A stretch of 64,000 nucleotides of DNA from positions 310,001 through 374,000 of the forward strand of contig QVIN01000006.1 in NCBI GenBank assembly GCA_003416985.1. Direction: 5' to 3'. The DNA comes from Duganella sp. BJB480. Lineage in GTDB: Bacteria; Pseudomonadota; Gammaproteobacteria; Burkholderiales; Burkholderiaceae_D. Both the position numbers and the translations under genes were made by a program. Positions within the stretch are counted from its first letter, which is position 1; each line of letters begins with the position of its first letter. Below are positions 33,209 to 40,406 of the stretch, in pieces. Below the pieces are notes generated by a model. That model ran no database searches. It was not told the DNA's origin and saw nothing but the letters and a program-made list of their open reading frames with translations.

Positions 33209-33754
33209 ATGAGCAAGAAAAGCGTAGTGACGGAAGCCCAGGAAATCCAGCTGGCCATCGAACTGATCCAGCTTGGCGCGCGCCTGCAGCTGCTGGAGTC
33301 CGAAGTGTCGCTGTCGCGCGAGCGCCTGCTCAAGCTGTACAAGGAACTGAAGGGCGTGTCGCCGCCGAAGGGCATGCTGCCGTTCTCCACCGACTGGTTC
33401 CTGACCTGGCAGCCGAACATCCACTCCTCGCTGTTCATCAACATCCACAAATTCCTGACCGAGCACGCCGGCGCCACCGGCATCGAGGCGGTCATGAAAG
33501 CCTACAAGCTGTACCTGGAACAAATGCCGCCGGAGGCGGGCGAGGAGCCGCTGCTGTCGCTGACCCGCGCCTGGACCCTGGTGCGCTTCTTCAGCGGCAA
33601 GATGCTGGAACTGGCCCCGTGCGGGCGGTGCCAGGGCAAGTTCGTGGTCAACTGCATGGACCTGAACGGCAGCTATGTCTGCGGCCTGTGCCACATGCCC
33701 TCGCGCGCCGGCAAGACCAAGAAGGCCCGCGACGCCGACGTCCTGGCCGCGTGA
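33209..33754 (+). CDS. flhC: flagellar transcriptional activator FlhC
   Basis: The 181-residue protein matches FlhC: IQLAIELIQLGARLQLLESE near the start, LPFSTDWFLTWQPNIHSSLF in the middle, and the four zinc-binding cysteines in CGRCQGKFVVNC and YVCGLCHMP (about 136-158). Together with FlhD it is the flagellar master regulator. GGAG precedes the ATG. The stop codon overlaps the GTG start of a methyltransferase gene (GTGA at 33751-33754), so that gene is translationally coupled to flhC. Confidence 0.96.
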   Translation: MSKKSVVTEAQEIQLAIELIQLGARLQLLESEVSLSRERLLKLYKELKGVSPPKGMLPFSTDWFLTWQPNIHSSLFINIHKFLTEHAGATGIEAVMKAYKLYLEQMPPEAGEEPLLSLTRAWTLVRFFSGKMLELAPCGRCQGKFVVNCMDLNGSYVCGLCHMPSRAGKTKKARDADVLAA

Positions 33755-34545
33755 GCCGGCCCGGCCCCGATCCCTACCTGCTGCGCATCGCCCGCGCGCC
33801 CGCCGTGCGGGCGCTGCTGATCCAATGCGGCGCCGCGCCGCTGACGCTGGCCATCATTTACGTGATGGCCAGTTGCCGTTTACCGGTCGACTACTGGAGC
33901 GTGGCCGCCGTGCAGGGCCTGCTGGCGGCCGGCCTGACCTGGAAGCTGGGCCTGGCCGCGTGGTGGCGCGTCATCCAGCTGCTGTTCCCGGCCGCGCTGC
34001 TGGCCGCGCTGGCGCTGCGGCTGCCGCCCTGGCTGTTCCTGGCCGCCTTCCTGTTCCTGCTCGGCCTGTACTGGTCGACCTTCCGCACCCAGGTGCCGTA
34101 CTACCCGTCGCACCCGGCGGTGTGGGATGCGGTACGTCAAATTCTGCCGCCGCCGGCCGACGGCGCGCCGCTGCGGGTGATCGACATCGGCAGCGGCCTG
34201 GGCGGGCTGGTGCTGTACCTGGCCCGCCAGCGCCCGGACGCCGAATGCCACGGCATCGAGCTGGCGCCGCTGCCCTGGTTGTATAGCCGACTGCGCGCCG
34301 CCATCGCCGGCAGCCGCGCCCGCTTCACCTTGGGCGATTACGAAAAGCTGGACTTCGGCCGCTACCGGCTGGTGTTCGCCTACCTGTCGCCGGCCGCCAT
34401 GCCCGGCCTGTGGCGCAAGGCGGCGGCCGAAATGCGGCCCGGCGCCATGCTGGCCAGCTACGAATTCGCTATCGACGCCCGGGCGCCGGACCGCACCATC
34501 CACACCACAGAGGGCGAGGATGCCCTCTACATATGGTACTTTTAA
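33751..34545 (+). CDS. membrane-anchored class I SAM-dependent methyltransferase, coupled to flhC
   Basis: Start is the GTG that overlaps the flhC stop. The 264-residue product has three or four hydrophobic helices in the first ~105 residues (around 20-40, 45-65, 70-105), then a Rossmann methyltransferase domain. Its SAM motif I is VIDIGSGLGGLVLYLA (about 139-154), the acidic end of strand 2 is HGIELAPLPW, and LGDYEKLDFGRYRLVFAYLSP marks motifs II-III. No signal sequence other than the membrane helices. The target is unknown. Its place inside the flagellar master operon suggests a role in motility or its control. A hairpin with a TTTT tail ends the unit before motA. Confidence 0.75.
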   Translation: MSRPGPDPYLLRIARAPAVRALLIQCGAAPLTLAIIYVMASCRLPVDYWSVAAVQGLLAAGLTWKLGLAAWWRVIQLLFPAALLAALALRLPPWLFLAAFLFLLGLYWSTFRTQVPYYPSHPAVWDAVRQILPPPADGAPLRVIDIGSGLGGLVLYLARQRPDAECHGIELAPLPWLYSRLRAAIAGSRARFTLGDYEKLDFGRYRLVFAYLSPAAMPGLWRKAAAEMRPGAMLASYEFAIDARAPDRTIHTTEGEDALYIWYF

Positions 34546-34622
34546 GCATCATTTCGCGTTATTCTCTTGCCCGCTCCCCCCTAGTCACGCTATTGTAGTT
34601 CTACATGTAAATTTATTGAAAT

Positions 34623-34661
34623 CGGGCGATTGTTAGGTATGATACCGCCCGTTTTCATACC
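34623..34661 (+). terminator. terminator-like hairpin(s) in the motA leader
   Basis: CGGGCG (34623-34628) can pair with CGCCCG (34646-34651), followed by TTTT, as in a Rho-independent terminator for the flhDC-methyltransferase unit. A competing pairing, GGTATGA (34636-34642) with TCATACC (34655-34661), ends one base before the motA ribosome binding site (GGGGAG, 34662-34667). The two structures exclude each other. Confidence 0.5.
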
Positions 34662-34676
34662 GGGGAGTCTGGGCAC

Positions 34677-35537
34677 TTGTTAGTCATAATTGGATATGTA
34701 GTGGTCTGCGTCGGCGTGTTCGGCGGCTTCGCCATGAATGGCGGGCATCTGGCCGCGCTGCTGCAGCCGCTCGAACTGGTGATGATCGGCGGCGGCGCGC
34801 TCGGCGCCTTCCTGGTCGGGAACAACGCCAAGGCCCTGAAAGCCACGCTGGCCGCGATCCCGACCCTGTTCAAGGGTTCGCGCTACACCAAGGACCTGTA
34901 CATGGAGCTGATGTCGCTGCTGTTCGACGTGTTGTCCAAGGTGCGCAAGGAAGGCCTGATGTCGATCGAGGGCGACATCGACAGCCCCGAGCAGAGCCCG
35001 CTGTTCAGCAAGTATCCGAGCGTGCTGGAGGACCACCACATCGTCGAGTTCATGACCGACTACCTGCGGCTGATGGTGTCCGGTAATATGGATGCGTTCC
35101 AGATCGAGAACCTGATGGACAACGAGATCGAGACCCACCACCACGAGCACGCCGTGCCGGCGCACGCCATCGCCAAGCTGGGCGACGGCATGCCGGCGTT
35201 CGGCATCGTGGCGGCGGTGATGGGCGTGGTGCATACGATGGAATCGGTGGGCCTGCCGCCGGCCGAGCTGGGCATCCTGATCGCGCACGCGCTGGTCGGC
35301 ACCTTCCTCGGCATCCTGCTGGCCTACGGCTTCGTCGGCCCGCTGGCCAGCCTGCTCGAACAAAAGCTGGATGAATCGACCAAGATGTACCAGTGCGTGA
35401 AGGTCACGCTGCTGGCCAGCCTGAACGGCTATGCGCCGGCGCTGGCGGTGGAGTTCGGCCGCAAGGTCCTGTACTCGACCGAGCGCCCCAGCTTCGCCGA
35501 GCTGGAGGACCATATCAAGAAATCGAAGTCCAAGTGA
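34677..35537 (+). CDS. motA: flagellar motor stator protein MotA
   Basis: The 286-residue protein matches MotA: an N-terminal helix (LVIIGYVVVCVGVFGGFAMN), a second helix with PLELVMIGGGALGAFLV, a large cytosolic loop with MSLLFDVLSKVRKEGLMSIE, and two C-terminal helices with GIVAAVMGVVHTME and LVGTFLGILLAYGFVGPLAS. It forms the proton-driven stator with MotB. Translation appears to start at a TTG, since the membrane segment begins immediately and GGGGAG lies nine bases upstream; no ATG is available. motB follows after 45 bases. Confidence 0.95.
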   Translation: MLVIIGYVVVCVGVFGGFAMNGGHLAALLQPLELVMIGGGALGAFLVGNNAKALKATLAAIPTLFKGSRYTKDLYMELMSLLFDVLSKVRKEGLMSIEGDIDSPEQSPLFSKYPSVLEDHHIVEFMTDYLRLMVSGNMDAFQIENLMDNEIETHHHEHAVPAHAIAKLGDGMPAFGIVAAVMGVVHTMESVGLPPAELGILIAHALVGTFLGILLAYGFVGPLASLLEQKLDESTKMYQCVKVTLLASLNGYAPALAVEFGRKVLYSTERPSFAELEDHIKKSKSK

Positions 35538-35582
35538 GCGCGCGCGTGACAGGCGGCGCCGCGGCAACCATAAGGAAGCATC

Positions 35583-36527
35583 ATGGCTGAAGAGGGCTTG
35601 CGGCCGATTATCGTCAAGCGCATCAAGAAGGGCGGCGGCGGCCACCATGGCGGCGCCTGGAAGATCGCGTACGCCGACTTCGTGACGGCGATGATGGCCT
35701 TCTTCCTCCTGATGTGGCTGCTCGGCTCGACCACCAAGGGCGACTTGAACGGCATCTCGGAATACTTCAAGACGCCGCTCAAGGTGGCCATGCAGGGCGG
35801 CTCGGGCAGCGGCGACAGCTCGTCGGTGATCCCCGGCGGCGGCAAGGATTTGACGCGCCGCGACGGCCAGGTCAAGGCCAGCGACGACCCGCAGATCAAG
35901 AAGACGTTCAACCTGACCGCCGCCAAGGCCGCGCTGGAGGCCGAGGAAAACCAGCGCCTCAAGGCGCTCAAGCAAAAGATCGAGGCGCAGATCGAGGCCA
36001 ACCCGCTGCTCAAGAAATACAAGGACCAGCTGCTGCTCGACATCACCAGCGAGGGCCTGCGGATCCAGATCGTCGACGAGCAGAACCGGCCGATGTTCGC
36101 GCTGGCCAAGGCCGAGCTGCAACCGTACACGCGCGAGATCCTGCACGCGATCGGCTTCGTGCTGAACGACGTGCCCAACAAGATCGGCCTGTCCGGCCAC
36201 ACCGACTCGACGCCGTATCTGAGCGACGCCGGCTACAGCAACTGGGAACTGTCGGCCGACCGCGCCAACGCCTCGCGCCGCGAGCTGATCGCCGGCGGCA
36301 TGGCCGACAACAAGGTGCTGCGGGTGGTGGGGCTGGCCTCGGCCGCCCACCTGGACAAGGCCGATCCGTTCAACCCGATCAACCGCCGCATCAGCATCAT
36401 CGTAATGAACAAGCGCACCGAGGAAAACGTGATGCGCGACGGCGCCCGCCAGCTGGACGTGGACGCCGAGGACGGCCAGGCGCCGGCGCCGGCGCCCGCG
36501 CCGTCCGGCCCGCCGGTGCGCAAATAA
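35583..36527 (+). CDS. motB: flagellar motor stator protein MotB
   Basis: The 314-residue protein has the MotB layout: a short basic N-terminus (PIIVKRIKKGGGG), one membrane helix with the proton-carrying aspartate in WKIAYADFVTAMMAFFLLMW (Asp near 36), a flexible linker, and an OmpA-like peptidoglycan-binding domain (about 150-275) with GLSGHTDSTPY, NWELSADRANASRREL and NRRISIIVMNK. The C-terminus is Pro/Ala-rich. It anchors the MotA/B stator to the wall. AAGGAAG precedes the ATG. Same operon as motA. Confidence 0.95.
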   Translation: MAEEGLRPIIVKRIKKGGGGHHGGAWKIAYADFVTAMMAFFLLMWLLGSTTKGDLNGISEYFKTPLKVAMQGGSGSGDSSSVIPGGGKDLTRRDGQVKASDDPQIKKTFNLTAAKAALEAEENQRLKALKQKIEAQIEANPLLKKYKDQLLLDITSEGLRIQIVDEQNRPMFALAKAELQPYTREILHAIGFVLNDVPNKIGLSGHTDSTPYLSDAGYSNWELSADRANASRRELIAGGMADNKVLRVVGLASAAHLDKADPFNPINRRISIIVMNKRTEENVMRDGARQLDVDAEDGQAPAPAPAPSGPPVRK

Positions 36528-36551
36528 AGCAGGTGGAGTGACGAGACTGTT

Positions 36552-37100
36552 ATGACGAGAAAAAAAATCCTGGGCTCCCATGTCAAGCGCCTGCTGTCGG
36601 GCGTGTCCGACCATGGGCGCAAGCATCTGACCGAGGTCGAGACCGACCTGATCCAGACCGGCCTGCTGCTGGAGGAAGCCATCGAGAAGTTGTCCTTCAA
36701 CTTCATGGCCATCCACCAGGCGGTCGAGGCCGAACAAGCCACGATCCGGCTGCTGCTCGACGGCGGCACCGCCACGCCCGAACAGCGGGCCCAGCTCGAG
36801 GCGCTGCAGGGCCAGGTGGGCGGCTATGTCAACGCCGCCATCACCAGCCTGCAGTTCCAGGACATGACCAGCCAGCTGCTGGACCGCACCTTGAAGCGCG
36901 TGACCGGCCTGCGCGAGTTCCTCGGCACGCTGGGCGCGCACGGCGCCGAGATGCTGCCCGAGAGCGACAACGACGAGATCGTCGCGCTGCTGGGCAAGGT
37001 CAGCATGGCGCTGGCGATCCAGAGCCTGGAGCTGCGCAGCGTGCTGCGCAAGGCCGTCAGTCAACAACACCTGGAGAGCGGCGACATCGAACTGTTCTGA
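36552..37100 (+). CDS. CheZ-like chemotaxis protein (putative CheY-P phosphatase or CheY-binding protein)
   Basis: This 182-residue helical protein is not a standard named family member that I recognise. It contains QFQDMTSQLLDR (101-112), which aligns with the catalytic segment of CheZ in the same window (DFQDLTGQVIKR): the acid and glutamine pair DxxxQ is kept as Asp104 and Gln108. The C-terminus SGDIELF resembles the short CheY-binding tails of CheZ and CheD here. It lies between motB (24-base gap) and cheY (65-base gap). A second CheY-phosphate phosphatase or phosphate-sink adaptor is a reasonable inference; it is much shorter than CheZ (215). Confidence 0.6.
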   Translation: MTRKKILGSHVKRLLSGVSDHGRKHLTEVETDLIQTGLLLEEAIEKLSFNFMAIHQAVEAEQATIRLLLDGGTATPEQRAQLEALQGQVGGYVNAAITSLQFQDMTSQLLDRTLKRVTGLREFLGTLGAHGAEMLPESDNDEIVALLGKVSMALAIQSLELRSVLRKAVSQQHLESGDIELF

Positions 37101-37165
37101 ACGCCGCGACCTACCGATTGAACTACCCGGACGCCACGTCCCGCATTTAATGAGTGAGAGCAAAG

Positions 37166-37531
37166 ATGGCCAAGACAATACTTGCAGTTGATGATTCCAG
37201 TTCCCTGCGCCAGATGGTCGCCTTCAGCCTGAAGGCGGCCGGCTACCTGGTGGTGGAGGCGGTGGACGGTCAGGACGGCCTGGAGAAGGCCAAGCTGCAG
37301 GGCGTGGACCTGGTGCTGACCGACCAGAACATGCCGCGCATGGACGGCCTGCAGCTGATCAAGCTGCTGCGCGAGCTGCCGGCCTACCAGAAGACCCCGA
37401 TCCTGATGCTGACCACCGAATCGTCCGACGAGATGAAAGCCAAGGGCCGCGCCGCCGGCGCCAACGGCTGGCTGGTCAAGCCCTTCGATCCCCAGCGGCT
37501 CATCGAGGTGGTGAAGAAGGTCATCGGCTGA
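37166..37531 (+). CDS. cheY: chemotaxis response regulator CheY-like (first copy)
   Basis: This 121-residue single-domain receiver starts at the ATG at 37166 with GAGAG upstream. It has the acidic pocket (ILAVDDSSSLRQM), the phosphoacceptor Asp53 in VLTDQNMPRMDGL, Thr in MLTTESSDE and Lys in WLVKPFDPQRLIEVVKK. It is less like enteric CheY (which has SDWNMP) than the second copy at 44917, and more like the CheY1/PilG-type receivers beside cheA. It lies 45 bases before cheA. It could be the motor-binding CheY or a phosphate sink. Confidence 0.88.
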   Translation: MAKTILAVDDSSSLRQMVAFSLKAAGYLVVEAVDGQDGLEKAKLQGVDLVLTDQNMPRMDGLQLIKLLRELPAYQKTPILMLTTESSDEMKAKGRAAGANGWLVKPFDPQRLIEVVKKVIG

Positions 37532-37576
37532 TAAGGCGCGTGCAATGATGCTGAGCGAAACTTACGGAGTATCCCC

Positions 37577-39775
37577 ATGACCATCGATATAAGCCAGTTC
37601 TTCCAGGTCTTTTTCGATGAGGCCGAGGAGCTGCTGGCTGAAATGGAGCGCCTGCTGCTGGCCGTCGACGTCGACCGTCCCGACCCCGAGGACCTCAACG
37701 CGATCTTCCGCACCGCCCATTCCGTCAAGGGCGGCGCCTCCACGTTCGGCGTGACCGACATGACCGAGGTCACCCACATCCTCGAGACCCTGCTCGACCG
37801 CGTGCGCAAGGGCGAGATGGCGCTGACCTCGGAGCACGTGGACGCCTTCCTGGCGGCCAAGGACATCCTCAAGATGCAGCTGGACGGCCACCGCCACGGC
37901 GGCACGGTCGACCAGGACGCCGTGGGCGACGTGCGCATGATGCTGCAGTCGCTGGCGCAGGACGTGCCGCTGACGGCGCTGTCGCCGGTGGCGCCGTCGT
38001 TCCACGCGGCCGAGGCCAAGGTGGTCGACCACAGCGGCGGGCGCCGCTACCGGCTCGAGCTGCCGGCCATGGTGCACCGCGAGGTGACCGCGCTGGGCGC
38101 CGAGCTGGGCCTGATGGGCCACGTGTCCATCACCCCGCTCGACAAGGACCGCAACGCCATGGTGGTCACCACCCACGAGAGCCTGGACGACATCATCGCC
38201 ATCTGCTCGTTCGTGCTCAACCCGGACGACATGGTGGTGACCGAGCTGCCGGCGCTGGACGCCCGGCAGGCCGGGCTGGAGCACGCCGAGCGCGCCAGGG
38301 TCGAGCAGGACCTGGGCTACGGCTTCTTCGACGAGACCGAGCTGCACCCGGCGCAGGCCGGCGGCGGCGAGGGTTATGGCTTCTTCCAGCCGCTCGAGCA
38401 GATCCGCGCCGACGCCCAGGCCGGCAGCGAGGACGCCCAGGGCTACGGCTTCTTCCAGCCGGTCGAGCAGATCCGCGCGGCGGCCGGCATCGTGATCGAG
38501 GCGCCGGCCGCGCCGCAGCACGCCGCCGCCGAGGAGGACAAGAAGGCCGCCAAGAAGGAAGAGAAGGCCGGCGCCGGCCCCGGCGCCGAGTCCTCGTCGA
38601 TCCGCGTGTCGATCGAGAAGGTCGACCAGCTGATCAACCTGGTGGGCGAGCTGGTCATCACGCAGGCGATGATCGAGCAGCGCGTCGACACGCTGGACCC
38701 GATGGTGCACGAGCGCTTGTTGAACAGCGTCAGCCAGCTGACCCGCAACACCCGCGACCTGCAGGAAGCGGTGATGTCGATCCGCATGATGCCGATGGAC
38801 TTCGTGTTCTCGCGCTTCCCGCGCATGGTGCGCGACCTCGCGGCCAAGCTGGGCAAGAAGGTCGACTTCATCACCAACGGCGCCGCGACCGAACTGGACA
38901 AGGGCCTGATCGAGCGCATCGTCGACCCGCTGACCCACCTGGTGCGCAACTCCATCGACCACGGCATCGAGATGCCCGAGGTGCGCCGCGCCGGCGGCAA
39001 GAGCGACGCCGGCCGACTGTTCCTGTCGGCCTCCCACCAGGGCGGCAACATCATCATCGAGGTGTCGGACGACGGCGGCGGCCTGAACCGGGAGAAGATC
39101 CTGGCCAAGGCCCAGCAGAGCGGCCTGCCGCTGGCCGAGAACATGAGCGACGCCGAGGTCTGGCAGCTGATCTTCGCGCCCGGCTTCTCCACCGCCGAGC
39201 AGGTGACCGACGTGTCGGGCCGCGGCGTCGGCATGGACGTGGTCAAGCGCAACATCACCGCCATGGGCGGGGTGGTCGACATCCGCTCGGCCAAGGGCTT
39301 CGGCACCACCATCTCGATCTCGCTGCCGCTGACGCTGGCGATCCTGGACGGCATGTCGATCCGGGTCGGCGAGGAGGTCTACATCCTGCCGCTGGGCTTT
39401 GTGATCGAATCGCTGCAGCCGGCGCCGGAGGACGTCAAGGAAATCTCCGGCAAGGGCCGGGTGGTCAAGGTGCGCGGCGAATACCTGCCGCTGGTGCCGC
39501 TGTACCAGATGTTCGGCATCACGCCGCGCTTCACCGACCCCTGCCAGGGCATCGTGGTCATCATCGAGACCGACGGCCGCAAGGCCGGGCTGTTCATCGA
39601 CGACCTGGTCGGCCAGCAGCAGGTGGTGGTCAAGAACCTGGAATCGAACTACCGCAAGGTGGCCGGCATCTCCGGCGCCACCATTTTGGGCGACGGCGGC
39701 GTGTCGCTGATCCTCGACGTGGCCGCCCTGATCCGCTCGTCCCGTCAGCTCGCTGACGAACAGATATTTAGCTAA
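37577..39775 (+). CDS. cheA: chemotaxis histidine kinase CheA
   Basis: The 732-residue kinase has P1 (Hpt) with phospho-accepting His48 in FRTAHSVKGGAS, a P2-like region (about 155-225), a linker with three GYGFF repeats (247-251, 266-270, 289-293), the P3 dimerisation helix (SIRVSIEKVDQLINLVGEL), the P4 kinase with the N box LVRNSIDHGIE, G1 DDGGGL and G2 GRGVGMDVVK, and the CheW-like P5. It phosphorylates CheY and CheB in response to receptors. The repeat-bearing linker is unusual relative to enteric CheA (654 residues). Confidence 0.96.
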   Translation: MTIDISQFFQVFFDEAEELLAEMERLLLAVDVDRPDPEDLNAIFRTAHSVKGGASTFGVTDMTEVTHILETLLDRVRKGEMALTSEHVDAFLAAKDILKMQLDGHRHGGTVDQDAVGDVRMMLQSLAQDVPLTALSPVAPSFHAAEAKVVDHSGGRRYRLELPAMVHREVTALGAELGLMGHVSITPLDKDRNAMVVTTHESLDDIIAICSFVLNPDDMVVTELPALDARQAGLEHAERARVEQDLGYGFFDETELHPAQAGGGEGYGFFQPLEQIRADAQAGSEDAQGYGFFQPVEQIRAAAGIVIEAPAAPQHAAAEEDKKAAKKEEKAGAGPGAESSSIRVSIEKVDQLINLVGELVITQAMIEQRVDTLDPMVHERLLNSVSQLTRNTRDLQEAVMSIRMMPMDFVFSRFPRMVRDLAAKLGKKVDFITNGAATELDKGLIERIVDPLTHLVRNSIDHGIEMPEVRRAGGKSDAGRLFLSASHQGGNIIIEVSDDGGGLNREKILAKAQQSGLPLAENMSDAEVWQLIFAPGFSTAEQVTDVSGRGVGMDVVKRNITAMGGVVDIRSAKGFGTTISISLPLTLAILDGMSIRVGEEVYILPLGFVIESLQPAPEDVKEISGKGRVVKVRGEYLPLVPLYQMFGITPRFTDPCQGIVVIIETDGRKAGLFIDDLVGQQQVVVKNLESNYRKVAGISGATILGDGGVSLILDVAALIRSSRQLADEQIFS

Positions 39776-39794
39776 CCCCACCAAGGAAACCATC

Positions 39795-40283
39795 ATGGCA
39801 GACGTACTAACCAGCGGGGCCAACGAAATCGCCGGCCACGAATACCTGGCCTTCACGCTCGGTTCGGAGGAATACGGCATCGACATCCTCAAGGTGCAGG
39901 AGATCCGCGGCTACGAGACGGTGACCCGGATCGCCAACGCGCCCGAGTTCATCAAGGGCGTGATCAACCTGCGCGGCATCATCATCCCGGTGGTCGACAT
40001 GCGCATCAAGTTCAAGCTCGGCGAGCCGGTGTACGACCAGTTCACCGTGGTCATCATCCTCAACATCAGCGGGCGCATCGTCGGCATGGTGGTGGACTCG
40101 GTGTCGGACGTGACCACCCTGACGCCGGAGCAGGTCAAGCCGGCGCCGGAGATGGGCACCGCCTTCAGTTCCGACTACATGATTGGACTGGGCACCATTG
40201 ATGAGCGTATGCTGATCCTGGTGAACATCGACAAACTGATGTCGAGCGCCGAGATGGGTCTGATGGAACAGCTGGCGGCCTAA
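39795..40283 (+). CDS. cheW: chemotaxis coupling protein CheW
   Basis: This 162-residue CheW-domain protein has EYLAFTLGSEEYGIDILKVQ near the start, the receptor/kinase contact GVINLRGIIIPVVDMRIKF (about 56-74) and the C-terminal ILVNIDKLMSS. It links receptors to CheA in the polar chemosensory array. It lies 19 bases after cheA with AAGGAAA upstream, so it is in the same operon, and 123 bases before the receptor gene. Confidence 0.95.
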   Translation: MADVLTSGANEIAGHEYLAFTLGSEEYGIDILKVQEIRGYETVTRIANAPEFIKGVINLRGIIIPVVDMRIKFKLGEPVYDQFTVVIILNISGRIVGMVVDSVSDVTTLTPEQVKPAPEMGTAFSSDYMIGLGTIDERMLILVNIDKLMSSAEMGLMEQLAA

Positions 40284-40406
40284 CCCACGCCCCGGCAAGC
40301 AGCCACGGCAGCGCCCAACAGAGTGCGCGCCTATCACCTACACAATAACGGGGTCCGCAGGCAGTACCCGGCGGACAAGCACAGACAGCATAGGGGAGAA
40401 AACAAC

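Noticed and set aside
34608..34634. TAAATTTA with GCGATTG as a possible FliA promoter for motA
   Set aside because: The -10 matches poorly and the spacing is 10 rather than 11; it also overlaps the terminator-like hairpin.
34680..37178. 832-residue minus-strand frame opposite motA, motB and the CheZ-like gene
   Set aside because: A shadow frame spanning three recognised genes, low-complexity and without domains.
37562..39892. 776-residue minus-strand frame opposite cheA
   Set aside because: Composition artefact of GC-rich third positions; cheA is unmistakable on the plus strand.
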